Below, in pieces: positions 37,138 to 45,003 of a DNA stretch of 64,000 nt. Under the pieces are notes generated by a model, which had not been told where the DNA came from, did not search any database, and worked only from the letters and a program-made list of their open reading frames with translations. The DNA comes from Streptomyces dangxiongensis (GTDB taxonomy: Bacteria > Actinomycetota > Actinomycetes > Streptomycetales > Streptomycetaceae). The DNA is taken from NCBI RefSeq assembly GCF_003675325.1, contig NZ_CP033073.1:5518001-5582000 (forward strand), read 5' to 3'. Made by a program: the position numbers and the translations under genes. Numbering within the stretch: the stretch's first letter is position 1; each line of letters opens with the position of its first letter.

Positions 37138-37434
37138 GGGGTGAGGCCTTCCGCGTGTCATAAGTGCTGCGTAAAACCTCGTATGCACGGGCAACTATTC
37201 CGTTGCTTCGGGCCTCTAATGAATTCTTGACCGATCCATGGGATTCTGACGCGCCGTCACGGTCCGGGGTGGGCTGCCGGCCTGAGCGGGCGTGGGCCGG
37301 GGGCGGGTTCCGGTTAAAGAATCTCCCTTCTCCCGTGCGGCGGGGGTTGACGGTTCTTGACCGTACGCAAACAATCGCCCCTGCCTTCGCGACAACCCCC
37401 GGTCACCTCCAGCGGGGCACGTCCGGTACACCGA

Positions 37435-37449
37435 CCGAACAATGTTCGG
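37435..37449. promoter_or_regulatory. Palindromic operator upstream of the arabinofuranosidase gene
   Basis: CCGAACA-A-TGTTCGG is a perfect seven-base inverted repeat around one base, 54 bases before the GTG at 37503. The form suits a LacI, GntR or ROK-type sugar repressor. No regulator gene is adjacent. The rest of the 365-base gap holds two divergent promoters and no gene. Confidence 0.55.
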
Positions 37450-37502
37450 AATATCGGACAAGAGGGCGACCCGCACTGCCTCCGACGAATACGAGGTACA
37501 CC

Positions 37503-39086
37503 GTGCTTCCCCGAACCCCCCGAGTCTCACGAACCCCTCGCACTCCCCGGCGCGTCAGAACCGCGCTCCTGTCCGTCCTCACCGTCTTCGCCGGCCTCGC
37601 CGCCCTGCTCCTCGGCACCGGCGCGCCCCCGGCGGCCGCCGCCGCTTCGCTGCCCTGTGACATCTACGGCGCCGCGGGCACCCCGTGCGTCGCCGCGCAC
37701 AGCCTGGCCCGGGCGCTGTACGGGTCGTACAACGGCCCGCTCTACCAGGTGCGGCGGGCCTCGGACGGGGCGACCACGAGGATCGGCCTGCTGTCCGCCG
37801 GCGGCTACGCCGACGCCGCCGCGCAGGACTCCTTCTGTTCCGGCACGACGTGCATCATCACCGAGATCTACGACCAGTCCCCGCGCCACAACGACCTCAC
37901 GGTCGAGGGCGCGGGCGGCGCCGGCGCCGCCGATGTGGGGGCGCCCGCGGACGCCCTGCCGGTGACCGCCGGCGGCCACCAGGTCTACGGCCTGGAGATC
38001 TCCGCCGGCATGGGCTACCGGGACAACTCCACCTCGGGCGTCGCCGTGAACGGGCAGGCCGAGGGGATGTACATGGTGACCTCCGGCACCCACGTCAACA
38101 ACCGCTGCTGCTTCGACTACGGCAACGCCGAGACCAACAACCTGGACACCGGCAACGGTCACATGGACGCCCTCAACTTCGGCACCGAGTGCTGGTTCTC
38201 ACCCTGCTACGGCCAGGGGCCGTGGGTGCAGGCCGACCTGGAGAACGGCCTGTTCCAGTCCGACGCCGGATACAGCAGGAACACGGCCAACACCGGGACC
38301 GGACCGCTGCCGTTCGTGACCGCGCTGCTCAAGAACAACGGGCAGAACCACTTCGCGCTGAAATACGCGAACGCCCGGTCCGGCGGACTGACGACCACCT
38401 ATTCCGGCGGTGAGCCGACCGCGAGCGGCTACTCGCCGATGCACCAGGAGGGCGCGATCGTCCTCGGCACCGGAGGCGACAACAGCAACGGCTCCATCGG
38501 GTCGTTCTTCGAGGGCGTCATGACCTCCGGCATCCCGACCGACGCCGCCGACGCCGCCGTCCAGGCCGACATCGTCTCCGTCGGCTACGGCGGCCCGACC
38601 GGCAGCACCGGCACACTGAACCCCGGCTCGGAGATCTCGCTGCGCGCCACGACCGCCTGCTGCACCACCGAGTACGTCCGCCACCAGAACGACGCGGCCG
38701 TCACCTCCACGGTGACGTCGAGCAGCCCGGCCGTCGACAAGGGCGACGCCACCTGGATCGTGCGCCGCGGGCTCGCCAACGCCTCCTGCGTCTCCTTCGA
38801 GTCGCGCAACTACCCCGGTGACTTCCTGCGCCACTTCGACTACCGGCTCCACCGGCAGCCCATGGACGGCACCGCCCAGTTCCGGGCCGACGCCACCTTC
38901 TGCCCGCAGACCGGCAAGAGCGGCACCGGCACCTCGTTCGCCTCGTACAACTATCCGACGCGCTACCTGCGCCACTACAACCACACGCTGTACATAGCGA
39001 GCAACGGCGGGTCCAACGACTTCGACAGCAGCACCTCCTGGGCCGCGGACGTTAGCTGGGTGACCGGCTCCCCCTGGGCGCCGTAA
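37503..39086 (+). CDS. abfB: Secreted alpha-L-arabinofuranosidase (GH54 with CBM42)
   Basis: A 527-residue exported enzyme. The signal peptide runs to about residue 46 (ending AAAA). The GH54 catalytic domain follows: SLPCDIYGAAGTPCVAAHS near residue 49, CIITEIYDQSPRHNDL near residue 118, NNRCCFDYGNAETNN near residue 199 (vicinal Cys typical of AbfB) and ECWFSPCYG. The C-terminal CBM42 (about 385-527) has the repeats CVSFESRNYPGDFLRHFDYRL and SFASYNYPTRYLRHYNHTLY. It releases arabinose side chains from arabinoxylan and arabinan. The 3' end overlaps the convergent kinase gene by 35 bases. A palindrome upstream suggests sugar-controlled expression. Confidence 0.92.
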   Translation: MLPRTPRVSRTPRTPRRVRTALLSVLTVFAGLAALLLGTGAPPAAAAASLPCDIYGAAGTPCVAAHSLARALYGSYNGPLYQVRRASDGATTRIGLLSAGGYADAAAQDSFCSGTTCIITEIYDQSPRHNDLTVEGAGGAGAADVGAPADALPVTAGGHQVYGLEISAGMGYRDNSTSGVAVNGQAEGMYMVTSGTHVNNRCCFDYGNAETNNLDTGNGHMDALNFGTECWFSPCYGQGPWVQADLENGLFQSDAGYSRNTANTGTGPLPFVTALLKNNGQNHFALKYANARSGGLTTTYSGGEPTASGYSPMHQEGAIVLGTGGDNSNGSIGSFFEGVMTSGIPTDAADAAVQADIVSVGYGGPTGSTGTLNPGSEISLRATTACCTTEYVRHQNDAAVTSTVTSSSPAVDKGDATWIVRRGLANASCVSFESRNYPGDFLRHFDYRLHRQPMDGTAQFRADATFCPQTGKSGTGTSFASYNYPTRYLRHYNHTLYIASNGGSNDFDSSTSWAADVSWVTGSPWAP

Positions 39087-40392
39087 CCGCCGCCGCCGGC
39101 AGCAACGCGTCGGCGGATACGGGGATTTCGGCGGTGACCGAGAAGCCGCCGCGCGGTGCCGGACCGGCCGTGAGGGAGCCGGCCGCCATCGCGAGGCGTT
39201 CGGTCAGCCCCTTCAGCCCCGTACCGCCGACGCACCCCCGGGACCGTCCGGCCCCCTCGCCGGCATCGGCCTCCGGGCTCGTACTGGTGCCGGTGCCGTT
39301 GTCCGTGACCGTCAGCCGGGCCCGCTCGGGGGTGCTCTCCACGGTGATCTCGCAGCGGGTCGCGTGGCTGTGCCGGACGACGTTGGTGACCGCCTCGCGC
39401 ACCACCCAGCCCAGCAGCGCCTCCGTCTGCGGGTCGAGCGGCGTCCCGGACCGGTGGACCACCGGCTCCACGCTCGCCGCGGACAGCGCCGACCGGGCCC
39501 GGGTCAGCTCGGTGGCCAGACTGCCCTCGCGGTAGCCGGTCACCGCCTCGCGGATCTCGGTGAGCGCCTGCCGGCCCACCGACTCGATGTCCGCGACCTG
39601 CGTCAGCGCCGCGTCGAGATCCCGCGGGGCCAGTCGCCGGGCCGCCTCGGACTTCACCACGATCACCGACAGGGTGTGCCCGAGCAGGTCGTGCAGATCG
39701 CGGGAGAACCGCAGCCGCTCCTTCTCCACGGCCTGCCGGGCCAGTTCCTCGCGGGCGGCCCGCAACTCCCGCACGGCCTCCGACAGGCCGAGGATCGCGG
39801 CGGTCACCATGCTGGAGATGAAGGTGGCGTACCCGATGCTCGTCGCCTCGTCCCAGCCGCCACGCAGATAGGCGATGGCACCCGCGTACAGCGCGAGCAG
39901 CGTCCCCGCGCGCCCCAGCAGCGGACCGCGCAGGCAGGCGCCCGCGGCGAGGCCCAGCAGCGGGAAGAACACCAGCCAGTCACCGCCGTACCCGAGGGCC
40001 AGGCCGGTGGTGAGCAGGCCCATCAGGCCGAGCGCCACCCGGGTGGACACCGCCTCGCGCGTGCGCCGGCCGAAGGCGCGGAAAGTGACGTACACGTAAA
40101 GGGAGTTGAAGACCAGCAGCCCCAGACCGCCGATCCACGGATGCGCGGTCCTGCCCTGGAGCACGTTGGAGATGGCCCCCATGCCTACCAGCAGCCAGGG
40201 CAGCAGCGTGAAGCCGGTGGGCGGCGGGCCCGGTTGCTCGGCGCCCCGCGCACCGCCGTTCTTCCGGCCGGCCCGTGGCGCGGCCCTGAAATCCTCGCGC
40301 TCCGCCCGCCACCGACGCTGTTCCGCCCGCCACCGGCGCCGTTCGGCCTGCCAGGCCGCTGTCCCGCAGCGCGGTGCGCGCCACCGTGTCAT
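39052..40392 (-). CDS. NarL-type sensor histidine kinase, no adjacent response regulator
   Basis: A 446-residue kinase. A basic N-terminal region with RRWRAEQRRWRAE repeats precedes five or six membrane helices (about 75-215). The HisKA_3 box ERLRFSRDLHDLLGHTLSVIVV (phospho-His near residue 245) and a HATPase domain (VVREAVTNVVRHSHATRCEI, LTVTDNGTG, GTGLKGLTERLAMAAG) follow. This layout, DesK/LiaS-like, is usually followed by a NarL-type regulator gene, but downstream is the arabinofuranosidase on the other strand and upstream is MaoC. It is therefore an orphan kinase in this window. ATG at 40392 is chosen. Confidence 0.85.
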   Translation of the reverse strand: MTRWRAPRCGTAAWQAERRRWRAEQRRWRAEREDFRAAPRAGRKNGGARGAEQPGPPPTGFTLLPWLLVGMGAISNVLQGRTAHPWIGGLGLLVFNSLYVYVTFRAFGRRTREAVSTRVALGLMGLLTTGLALGYGGDWLVFFPLLGLAAGACLRGPLLGRAGTLLALYAGAIAYLRGGWDEATSIGYATFISSMVTAAILGLSEAVRELRAAREELARQAVEKERLRFSRDLHDLLGHTLSVIVVKSEAARRLAPRDLDAALTQVADIESVGRQALTEIREAVTGYREGSLATELTRARSALSAASVEPVVHRSGTPLDPQTEALLGWVVREAVTNVVRHSHATRCEITVESTPERARLTVTDNGTGTSTSPEADAGEGAGRSRGCVGGTGLKGLTERLAMAAGSLTAGPAPRGGFSVTAEIPVSADALLPAAAVTAPRGSRSPS

Positions 40393-40539
40393 CTCTGTCG
40401 TCCCCCGGTCGAGTGGTCCCCGCCGTGCGGCGGTAGGACGCACAGCGTATGGACCAACGGTAAGGAGCCGGACGGGACCGCGGGCAGATGCGTGCGTACG
40501 GTTCCGGGCGGTACGAATGTCACGGGCGGAGCCCACCAG

Positions 40540-40558
40540 TGCTGACGCCGTGTCAGCA
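40540..40558. promoter_or_regulatory. Inverted repeat upstream of the MaoC gene
   Basis: TGCTGAC (40540-40546) and GTCAGCA (40552-40558) form a perfect seven-base dyad with a five-base centre, 24 bases before the ATG at 40582. It is in the right place for an operator overlapping the transcription start. Confidence 0.5.
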
Positions 40559-40581
40559 TCAGCCTCACCGTCTGGAGCCGC

Positions 40582-41454
40582 ATGCCCGTCGACGCAGCCC
40601 TGGCCCTCGCCGCCGCACCCCGTTCCGCCGGGATCTCCTGGACCCCCAGGGACGTCCAGCTCTACCACCTCGGCATCGGGGCCGGCGCCCACCCCGACCG
40701 GGACGACCCCGCCATCGACCCGGCCGAGCTGCGCTACACCCTGGAGTCCCGGCTGCACGTCCTGCCGAGCTTCGCCACCGTCGCCGGCGCCGGCTCACCC
40801 GGCGTCATCCGCGCACTGTCCATGCCCGGTGTCGACGTCGACCTCGCCAGGGTCCTGCACGGCGGCCAGGACCTGACGCTGCACCGGCCGGTCCCCGCCT
40901 CGGGCACGGCCACCGCCACGAGCCGCATCGCAGCCGTGTACGACAAGGGCGAGGCCGCCGTCCTCGTCATGCGCACCGAAGTCACGGACGCCGAGGGCCC
41001 GTTGTGGACCGATGACGCCCGGGTCTTCGTGCGCGGCGAGGGCGGCTGGGGCGGCGACCGCGGCCCCGCCTCCCGCCCTGACCCGCCCGCCGGCGCCCCC
41101 GACCGGACCGTCGAGCGCCCCGTCCGCCCCGACCAGGCACTCCTCTACCGCCTCTCCGGTGACCTGAACCCCCTGCACGCCGACCCGGAGTTCGCCGGGC
41201 GCGCCGGTTTCGACCGGCCGGTCCTGCACGGGCTGTGCAGCTACGGCATCACGCTCAAGGCGGTCGTGGACACGCTGCTCGGCGGTGACGTGACCGAAGT
41301 ACGCGGCTACGACGCCCGGTTCACCGGCGTGGTGTACCCGGGGGAGACCCTGCGCGTCCGCATGTGGCGCGGGGAGGACCGGGTGCGGGTCACCGTGGAC
41401 GCCGCCGAGCGGAACACCACGGTGCTCACCGGCACCGTCGTCCAGCACCTCTGA
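40582..41454 (+). CDS. MaoC-like 2-enoyl-CoA hydratase (double hot-dog)
   Basis: A 290-residue protein of the eukaryote-type hydratase 2 layout. The N-terminal hot-dog has RDVQLYHLGIGAG near residue 24 and RLHVLPSFATVAG near residue 54. The C-terminal hot-dog carries the catalytic motif YRLSGDLNPLHADPEFAGRAGFDRPVLHG (Asp-x-x-x-x-His, near residue 195-220). It hydrates trans-2-enoyl-CoA to 3R-hydroxyacyl-CoA in lipid or sterol side-chain breakdown. GGAG precedes the ATG. A perfect inverted repeat just upstream suggests a TetR-type repressor. A strong terminator follows at 41510. Confidence 0.88.
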   Translation: MPVDAALALAAAPRSAGISWTPRDVQLYHLGIGAGAHPDRDDPAIDPAELRYTLESRLHVLPSFATVAGAGSPGVIRALSMPGVDVDLARVLHGGQDLTLHRPVPASGTATATSRIAAVYDKGEAAVLVMRTEVTDAEGPLWTDDARVFVRGEGGWGGDRGPASRPDPPAGAPDRTVERPVRPDQALLYRLSGDLNPLHADPEFAGRAGFDRPVLHGLCSYGITLKAVVDTLLGGDVTEVRGYDARFTGVVYPGETLRVRMWRGEDRVRVTVDAAERNTTVLTGTVVQHL

Positions 41455-41509
41455 CGCCGGAGACCTCGACGCGGCCGGAGGAGTGGGTGCCGGCGCCGGC
41501 ACACGGCAG

Positions 41510-41536
41510 AGGGGCGCTCGCCCTACGAGCGCCCCT
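41510..41536. terminator. Strong bidirectional terminator
   Basis: AGGGGCGCTCG and CGAGCGCCCCT form a perfect 11-base stem with the loop CCCTA. It separates the MaoC gene from the convergent small gene at 41559. Confidence 0.85.
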
Positions 41537-41558
41537 CCGGTCCTGCTGCCCCCTGCGG

Positions 41559-41720
41559 TCAGAAAGCCGCCTCGACCGTCTCCTGGACCGGCTTGCGGTG
41601 CCGGCCGCGCGGAGTCGGAGTCGTCTCGCTCTCCTGGGCCGCGATCGGGCCCCGGTGCCGGCCGTGGCCGGCGCTCTCCTTGGAGTCGGCAGACGGCTGC
41701 CGCGTCCTGGTGTCGCTCAT
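41559..41720 (-). CDS. Small basic protein, unknown function
   Basis: A 53-residue frame, MSDTRTRQPSADSKESAG to VQETVEAAF, below the usual ORF-caller limit. It contains two copies of a GRHR[GK]P motif (GRHRGPIAA, GRHRKPVQE). Such small GRHRxP proteins recur in streptomycetes as far as I recall. It is highly hydrophilic and probably disordered. The ATG at 41720 has GAAA-rich but weak upstream sequence. A terminator follows immediately (41510-41536), which supports a real transcript. Confidence 0.55.
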   Translation of the reverse strand: MSDTRTRQPSADSKESAGHGRHRGPIAAQESETTPTPRGRHRKPVQETVEAAF

Positions 41721-41816
41721 CGGAAGAATTCACCCCGTCAACATGATCTTTCCTACAGCCGGGCGAGTCTAACCGGCACCCCACGGGCCGAATCCAGGCG
41801 CACACGCCGACCGGCA

Positions 41817-43202
41817 CTAGTTCGTTACAAGACGGCCCAGAGGCGCCTGTTGGAGCGGCACGGGACGGGCCACCACGGGCTCCGCGGGGCCCGGTTCCGC
41901 CCCGCCCGGGGACGCTCCGAGGGCCCCGGGCACCTCGGCTGCCCCGAATGCATCTCCGGTCCCCAATGCATCTCCCATCCCGAGGGTCTCGACTGCCCTG
42001 CCGATCGCGCCTGTCCCGACTGTCCATCCGGTCCCGCCGGTCTCGCCCGCCCCGCTCGTCCCGCCGGTTCCTCCCCGGCCCCCCGTCCCCTCCAGGGCCC
42101 CTGCCCCCTCCACCTCCATTGCTCCCGTTCCCCCAGGGGGCTCCGTCCCGCCGACGGCGCACGCGTCCGCCGCCTCGCCCCTGGGGGCCGTCAGCTCCGC
42201 CACGCCGCACGGGGTGTCCCGCGTGGCGTACGGCAGTCGCAGCACGCCCTCCGGTGTCCACAGCCCCGCCCCCGCCAGCCAGCCGTGCGGCGCGGGAAGA
42301 TGACGTACGCGCCGTTCGGACGGCCGCCAGGTGCCCACCCACGTGCCGAACGTCCCGTCGATCCGCAGCCCCACCCCGCAGTTCTCCGGCGTCAGCACCT
42401 GCCCCGGCTGGATCGCGAACGGCGTCACCCGGCACTCCGGCACCCGCAGGGACTCGGGGAAGCGCACCGGCAGGGTGCTGCCGAGCACCCCCCAGCCCAG
42501 TCGCCGCCGCCCCGGGGAGGGGGCGTCCGAGGAGATCAGCAGCAACCCGCTGTCGGGGTCGGCGAGCAGCAGCCGGTCGTCGCTGTCCTCCGTGATCTGA
42601 AGGAGCGGCGAGACGGCGCCACCGCGCTCCAGGTCCACCACGACCGTCTTGGTGCACCCGTCCAGTCCCCGGTCCAGTGCCAGCAGCCGCCCGGTGCGGT
42701 CCAGCCAGACCCCGCCCGAGCAGCGCCCCGGTACCTCGGCGAGCCGCTCCGGGCCGGACGCCCCGCCCGCCACCAGCCACACCGCGCTGGAACGCGGCCC
42801 GACGGCGAGGGCGTACGCGCGCGTGCCCCCCGGCGCCGGCGGCAGCAGGGTGAGTCCGGGGCCGGGTCCGGGGCACTCCACCGTGCCCAGCGGCAGTTCG
42901 CCGGTGCCGGGCCCGGTCGGATACAGCAGCGAGAACGCGTGGCGCCGCTCCACCAGCCGGTGGATCAGTACCCGGCCGTCGCCCAGGGGCTGCACCTCGG
43001 TGCCGGGCTCCTCCGGCTGGTCGCCGGGCAGCGGCACCGCGTACGGCTCCGGGCCGTCCAGGGTCCAGCGCTCCGGGAACCAGGAGTCACCGGCCGGCGC
43101 GAGCCGGGCGGCGTACGCGCCGTCCGCCGTGATCGCACACCCCGCCCCCGGCGCACCGTCGGCCCCGTCCGTGGGCGGGGGTTCGATCGCACAGGCCGTC
43201 AT
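41817..43202 (-). CDS. Beta-propeller-like protein with low-complexity tail
   Basis: A 461-residue protein starting MTACAIEPPP. It consists of short beta repeats: GDSWFPERWTLDGPEPYAVP, GDGRVLIHRLVERRHAFSLL, RAYALAVGPRSSAVWLVAG, GVWLDRTGRLLALDRG and DRLLLADPDSGLLLISSD. This suggests a beta-propeller. The last 100 residues are Gly/Thr/Ala repeats (GTGGRGGTGGTSGAG), and the matching DNA (about 41950-42120) is a slippage-prone run. No catalytic motif or signal peptide is visible. It is divergent from the Nif3 gene at 43391. Function unknown; conserved in streptomycetes by my recollection only. Confidence 0.65.
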   Translation of the reverse strand: MTACAIEPPPTDGADGAPGAGCAITADGAYAARLAPAGDSWFPERWTLDGPEPYAVPLPGDQPEEPGTEVQPLGDGRVLIHRLVERRHAFSLLYPTGPGTGELPLGTVECPGPGPGLTLLPPAPGGTRAYALAVGPRSSAVWLVAGGASGPERLAEVPGRCSGGVWLDRTGRLLALDRGLDGCTKTVVVDLERGGAVSPLLQITEDSDDRLLLADPDSGLLLISSDAPSPGRRRLGWGVLGSTLPVRFPESLRVPECRVTPFAIQPGQVLTPENCGVGLRIDGTFGTWVGTWRPSERRVRHLPAPHGWLAGAGLWTPEGVLRLPYATRDTPCGVAELTAPRGEAADACAVGGTEPPGGTGAMEVEGAGALEGTGGRGGTGGTSGAGETGGTGWTVGTGAIGRAVETLGMGDALGTGDAFGAAEVPGALGASPGGAEPGPAEPVVARPVPLQQAPLGRLVTN

Positions 43203-43390
43203 CGTTCGGTCACCTCCTGCGACGAAGCTAGTTTTCGTACGCACGGGCGGGGGATGCGGCGGCTCACGCTTCACACATACGGGTGGGGCAGAAGCGATTC
43301 CTCTGAGATAACCGGGGCGGCTGTGCTGACCGGGACCGGAGCGGGCGGATGCGGTACAGGCCCGCAGAACAGCCAGGTAGCCTGTCCCTC

Positions 43391-44230
43391 GTGCCCCGTC
43401 TGTCTGAAGTCATCGCCGCGCTGGAGAACCTGTGGCCCGCCGAGCGGGCCGAGTCCTGGGACGCGGTCGGCACCGTCGTGGGCGACCCCGGCCAGGAGGT
43501 CACCCGGGTCCTGTTCGCCGTCGACCCGGTCCAGGAGATCGTCGACGAGGCGGTGAAGCTCGGCGCCGACCTGCTGGTCACCCACCACCCGCTCTATCTG
43601 CGCGGTACGACGACGGTCGCGGCCTCGCACTTCAAGGGCCGGGCCGTGCACACGCTCATCAAGAACGACATCGCGCTGCACGTCGCACACACCAACGCCG
43701 ACACCGCCGACCCGGGTGTCTCCGACGCCCTCGCCGGCGCGCTGGACCTCCGGGTCGTACGACCCCTCGTGCCCGACCCCACCGACCCGCACGGCCGCCG
43801 GGGCCTCGGCCGCGTCTGCGAACTGGACCACCCGCTCACCGTGCGCGAACTCGCCGTCCGCGCCGCCGAACGGCTGCCCGCCACCGCGCAGGGCATCCGG
43901 GTGGCCGGCGACCCGGAGGCCGTCGTCCGTACGGTCGCCGTCAGCGGCGGCTCCGGCGACAGCCTCTTCGACCAGGTCCGCACGGCCGGCGTCGACGCCT
44001 TCCTCACCGCCGACCTGCGCCACCACCCGGCCTCCGAGGCGGTGGCCCACAGCCCCCTCGCGCTGCTCGACGCGGCGCACTGGGCCACCGAGTGGCCCTG
44101 GTGCGAGCTGGCCGCCACCCAGCTCGACGAAATCTCCGACCGCCACGGCTGGGACCTGCGCGTCCACGTCTCCAGGACGGTCACCGACCCCTGGACCGCC
44201 CACGCGGCGTCCACCACCCCCTCTAGCTAA
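43391..44230 (+). CDS. Nif3-like dinuclear metal-centre protein
   Basis: A 279-residue protein starting with GTG at 43391. It has the Nif3/YbgI metal ligands: ADLLVTHHPLYLRG (HH-P, near residue 61), ALHVAHTNADTADPGVSDALA (His and Asp, near residue 100) and the C-terminal DAFLTADLRHHPASEAVAH (D-x-R-H-H, near residue 205) with ALLDAAHWATEWP. The family binds two metals and may be a GTP cyclohydrolase I type 2-like enzyme, though the cellular role is unsettled. It is followed after 13 bases by the zinc-ribbon gene, with which it forms an operon. Confidence 0.9.
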   Translation: MPRLSEVIAALENLWPAERAESWDAVGTVVGDPGQEVTRVLFAVDPVQEIVDEAVKLGADLLVTHHPLYLRGTTTVAASHFKGRAVHTLIKNDIALHVAHTNADTADPGVSDALAGALDLRVVRPLVPDPTDPHGRRGLGRVCELDHPLTVRELAVRAAERLPATAQGIRVAGDPEAVVRTVAVSGGSGDSLFDQVRTAGVDAFLTADLRHHPASEAVAHSPLALLDAAHWATEWPWCELAATQLDEISDRHGWDLRVHVSRTVTDPWTAHAASTTPSS

Positions 44231-44243
44231 CAGGAGCCCCCAA

Positions 44244-44987
44244 CTGAACGCCGCGCCCGCCGACCAGATCCGACTCCTCGACGTCCAGGACCTCGACGTC
44301 CGTCTCCAGCAGCTCGCGCACAAGCGGAAGTCGCTGCCCGAGCACGCCGAGATCGATTCGCTGACCAAGGACCTCACCCAGCTACGCGACCTGCTCGTGG
44401 CCGCGCAGACCGAGGAGAGCGACTGCGCCCGCGAGCAGACCAAGGCGGAGCAGGACGTGGACCAGGTGCGCCGGCGCGCCACCCGCGACCAGCAGCGCCT
44501 GGACTCCGGCGCGGTCGCCTCGCCCAAGGACCTCTCCAACCTCCAGCACGAGATCGTCTCCCTCGCCAAGCGGCAGGGCGACCTGGAGGACGTGGTCCTC
44601 GAGGTCATGGAGCGCCGCGAGTCCGCGCAGGAGCGGGTCGGCGAGCTGACCGAGCGGGTGGCGTCCGTCCAGTCGAAGATCGACGACGCCACCGGCCGCC
44701 GGAACGCGGCCTTCGAGCAGATCGACGGCGAGGTCGCCTCGGTCACCAAGGAGCGCGAGGTCGTCGCGGCCTCCGTCCCCGCGGACCTGCTCAAGCTCTA
44801 CGACAAGCTGCGCGCGCAGCAGGGCGGGATCGGCGCGGCCAAGCTGTACGCCCGCACCTGCCAGGGCTGCCGGCAGGAGCTGGCGATCACCGAGCTGAGC
44901 GACATCCGCTCGGCGGCGCCGGACACGGTGGTGCGCTGCGAGAACTGCCGCCGCATCCTGGTGCGCACGGCCGAGTCGGGCCTGTAG
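44244..44987 (+). CDS. Zinc-ribbon coiled-coil protein, CTG start
   Basis: A 247-residue protein. Residues 1-185 form a long antiparallel coiled coil (LLDVQDLDVRLQQLAHKRKSL; LQHEIVSLAKRQGDLEDVVLEVM). The C-terminus has a four-Cys zinc ribbon (YARTCQGCRQEL near residue 203, VVRCENCRRIL near residue 234), the CT398/FlgZ-like family. The first codon is CTG at 44244, seven bases after AGGAG, and the conserved-looking NAAPADQIRLLDVQ follows; no ATG or GTG fits. It is linked to Nif3 upstream and RNase H downstream, a conserved actinobacterial trio. Confidence 0.85.
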   Translation: MNAAPADQIRLLDVQDLDVRLQQLAHKRKSLPEHAEIDSLTKDLTQLRDLLVAAQTEESDCAREQTKAEQDVDQVRRRATRDQQRLDSGAVASPKDLSNLQHEIVSLAKRQGDLEDVVLEVMERRESAQERVGELTERVASVQSKIDDATGRRNAAFEQIDGEVASVTKEREVVAASVPADLLKLYDKLRAQQGGIGAAKLYARTCQGCRQELAITELSDIRSAAPDTVVRCENCRRILVRTAESGL

Positions 44988-45003
44988 ACGAGGGGCCGGA
45001 CGG

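Noticed and set aside
40795..42876. 693-codon minus-strand frame
   Set aside because: It is antisense to the MaoC gene and out of frame with the beta-propeller-like gene, with repetitive low-complexity translation.
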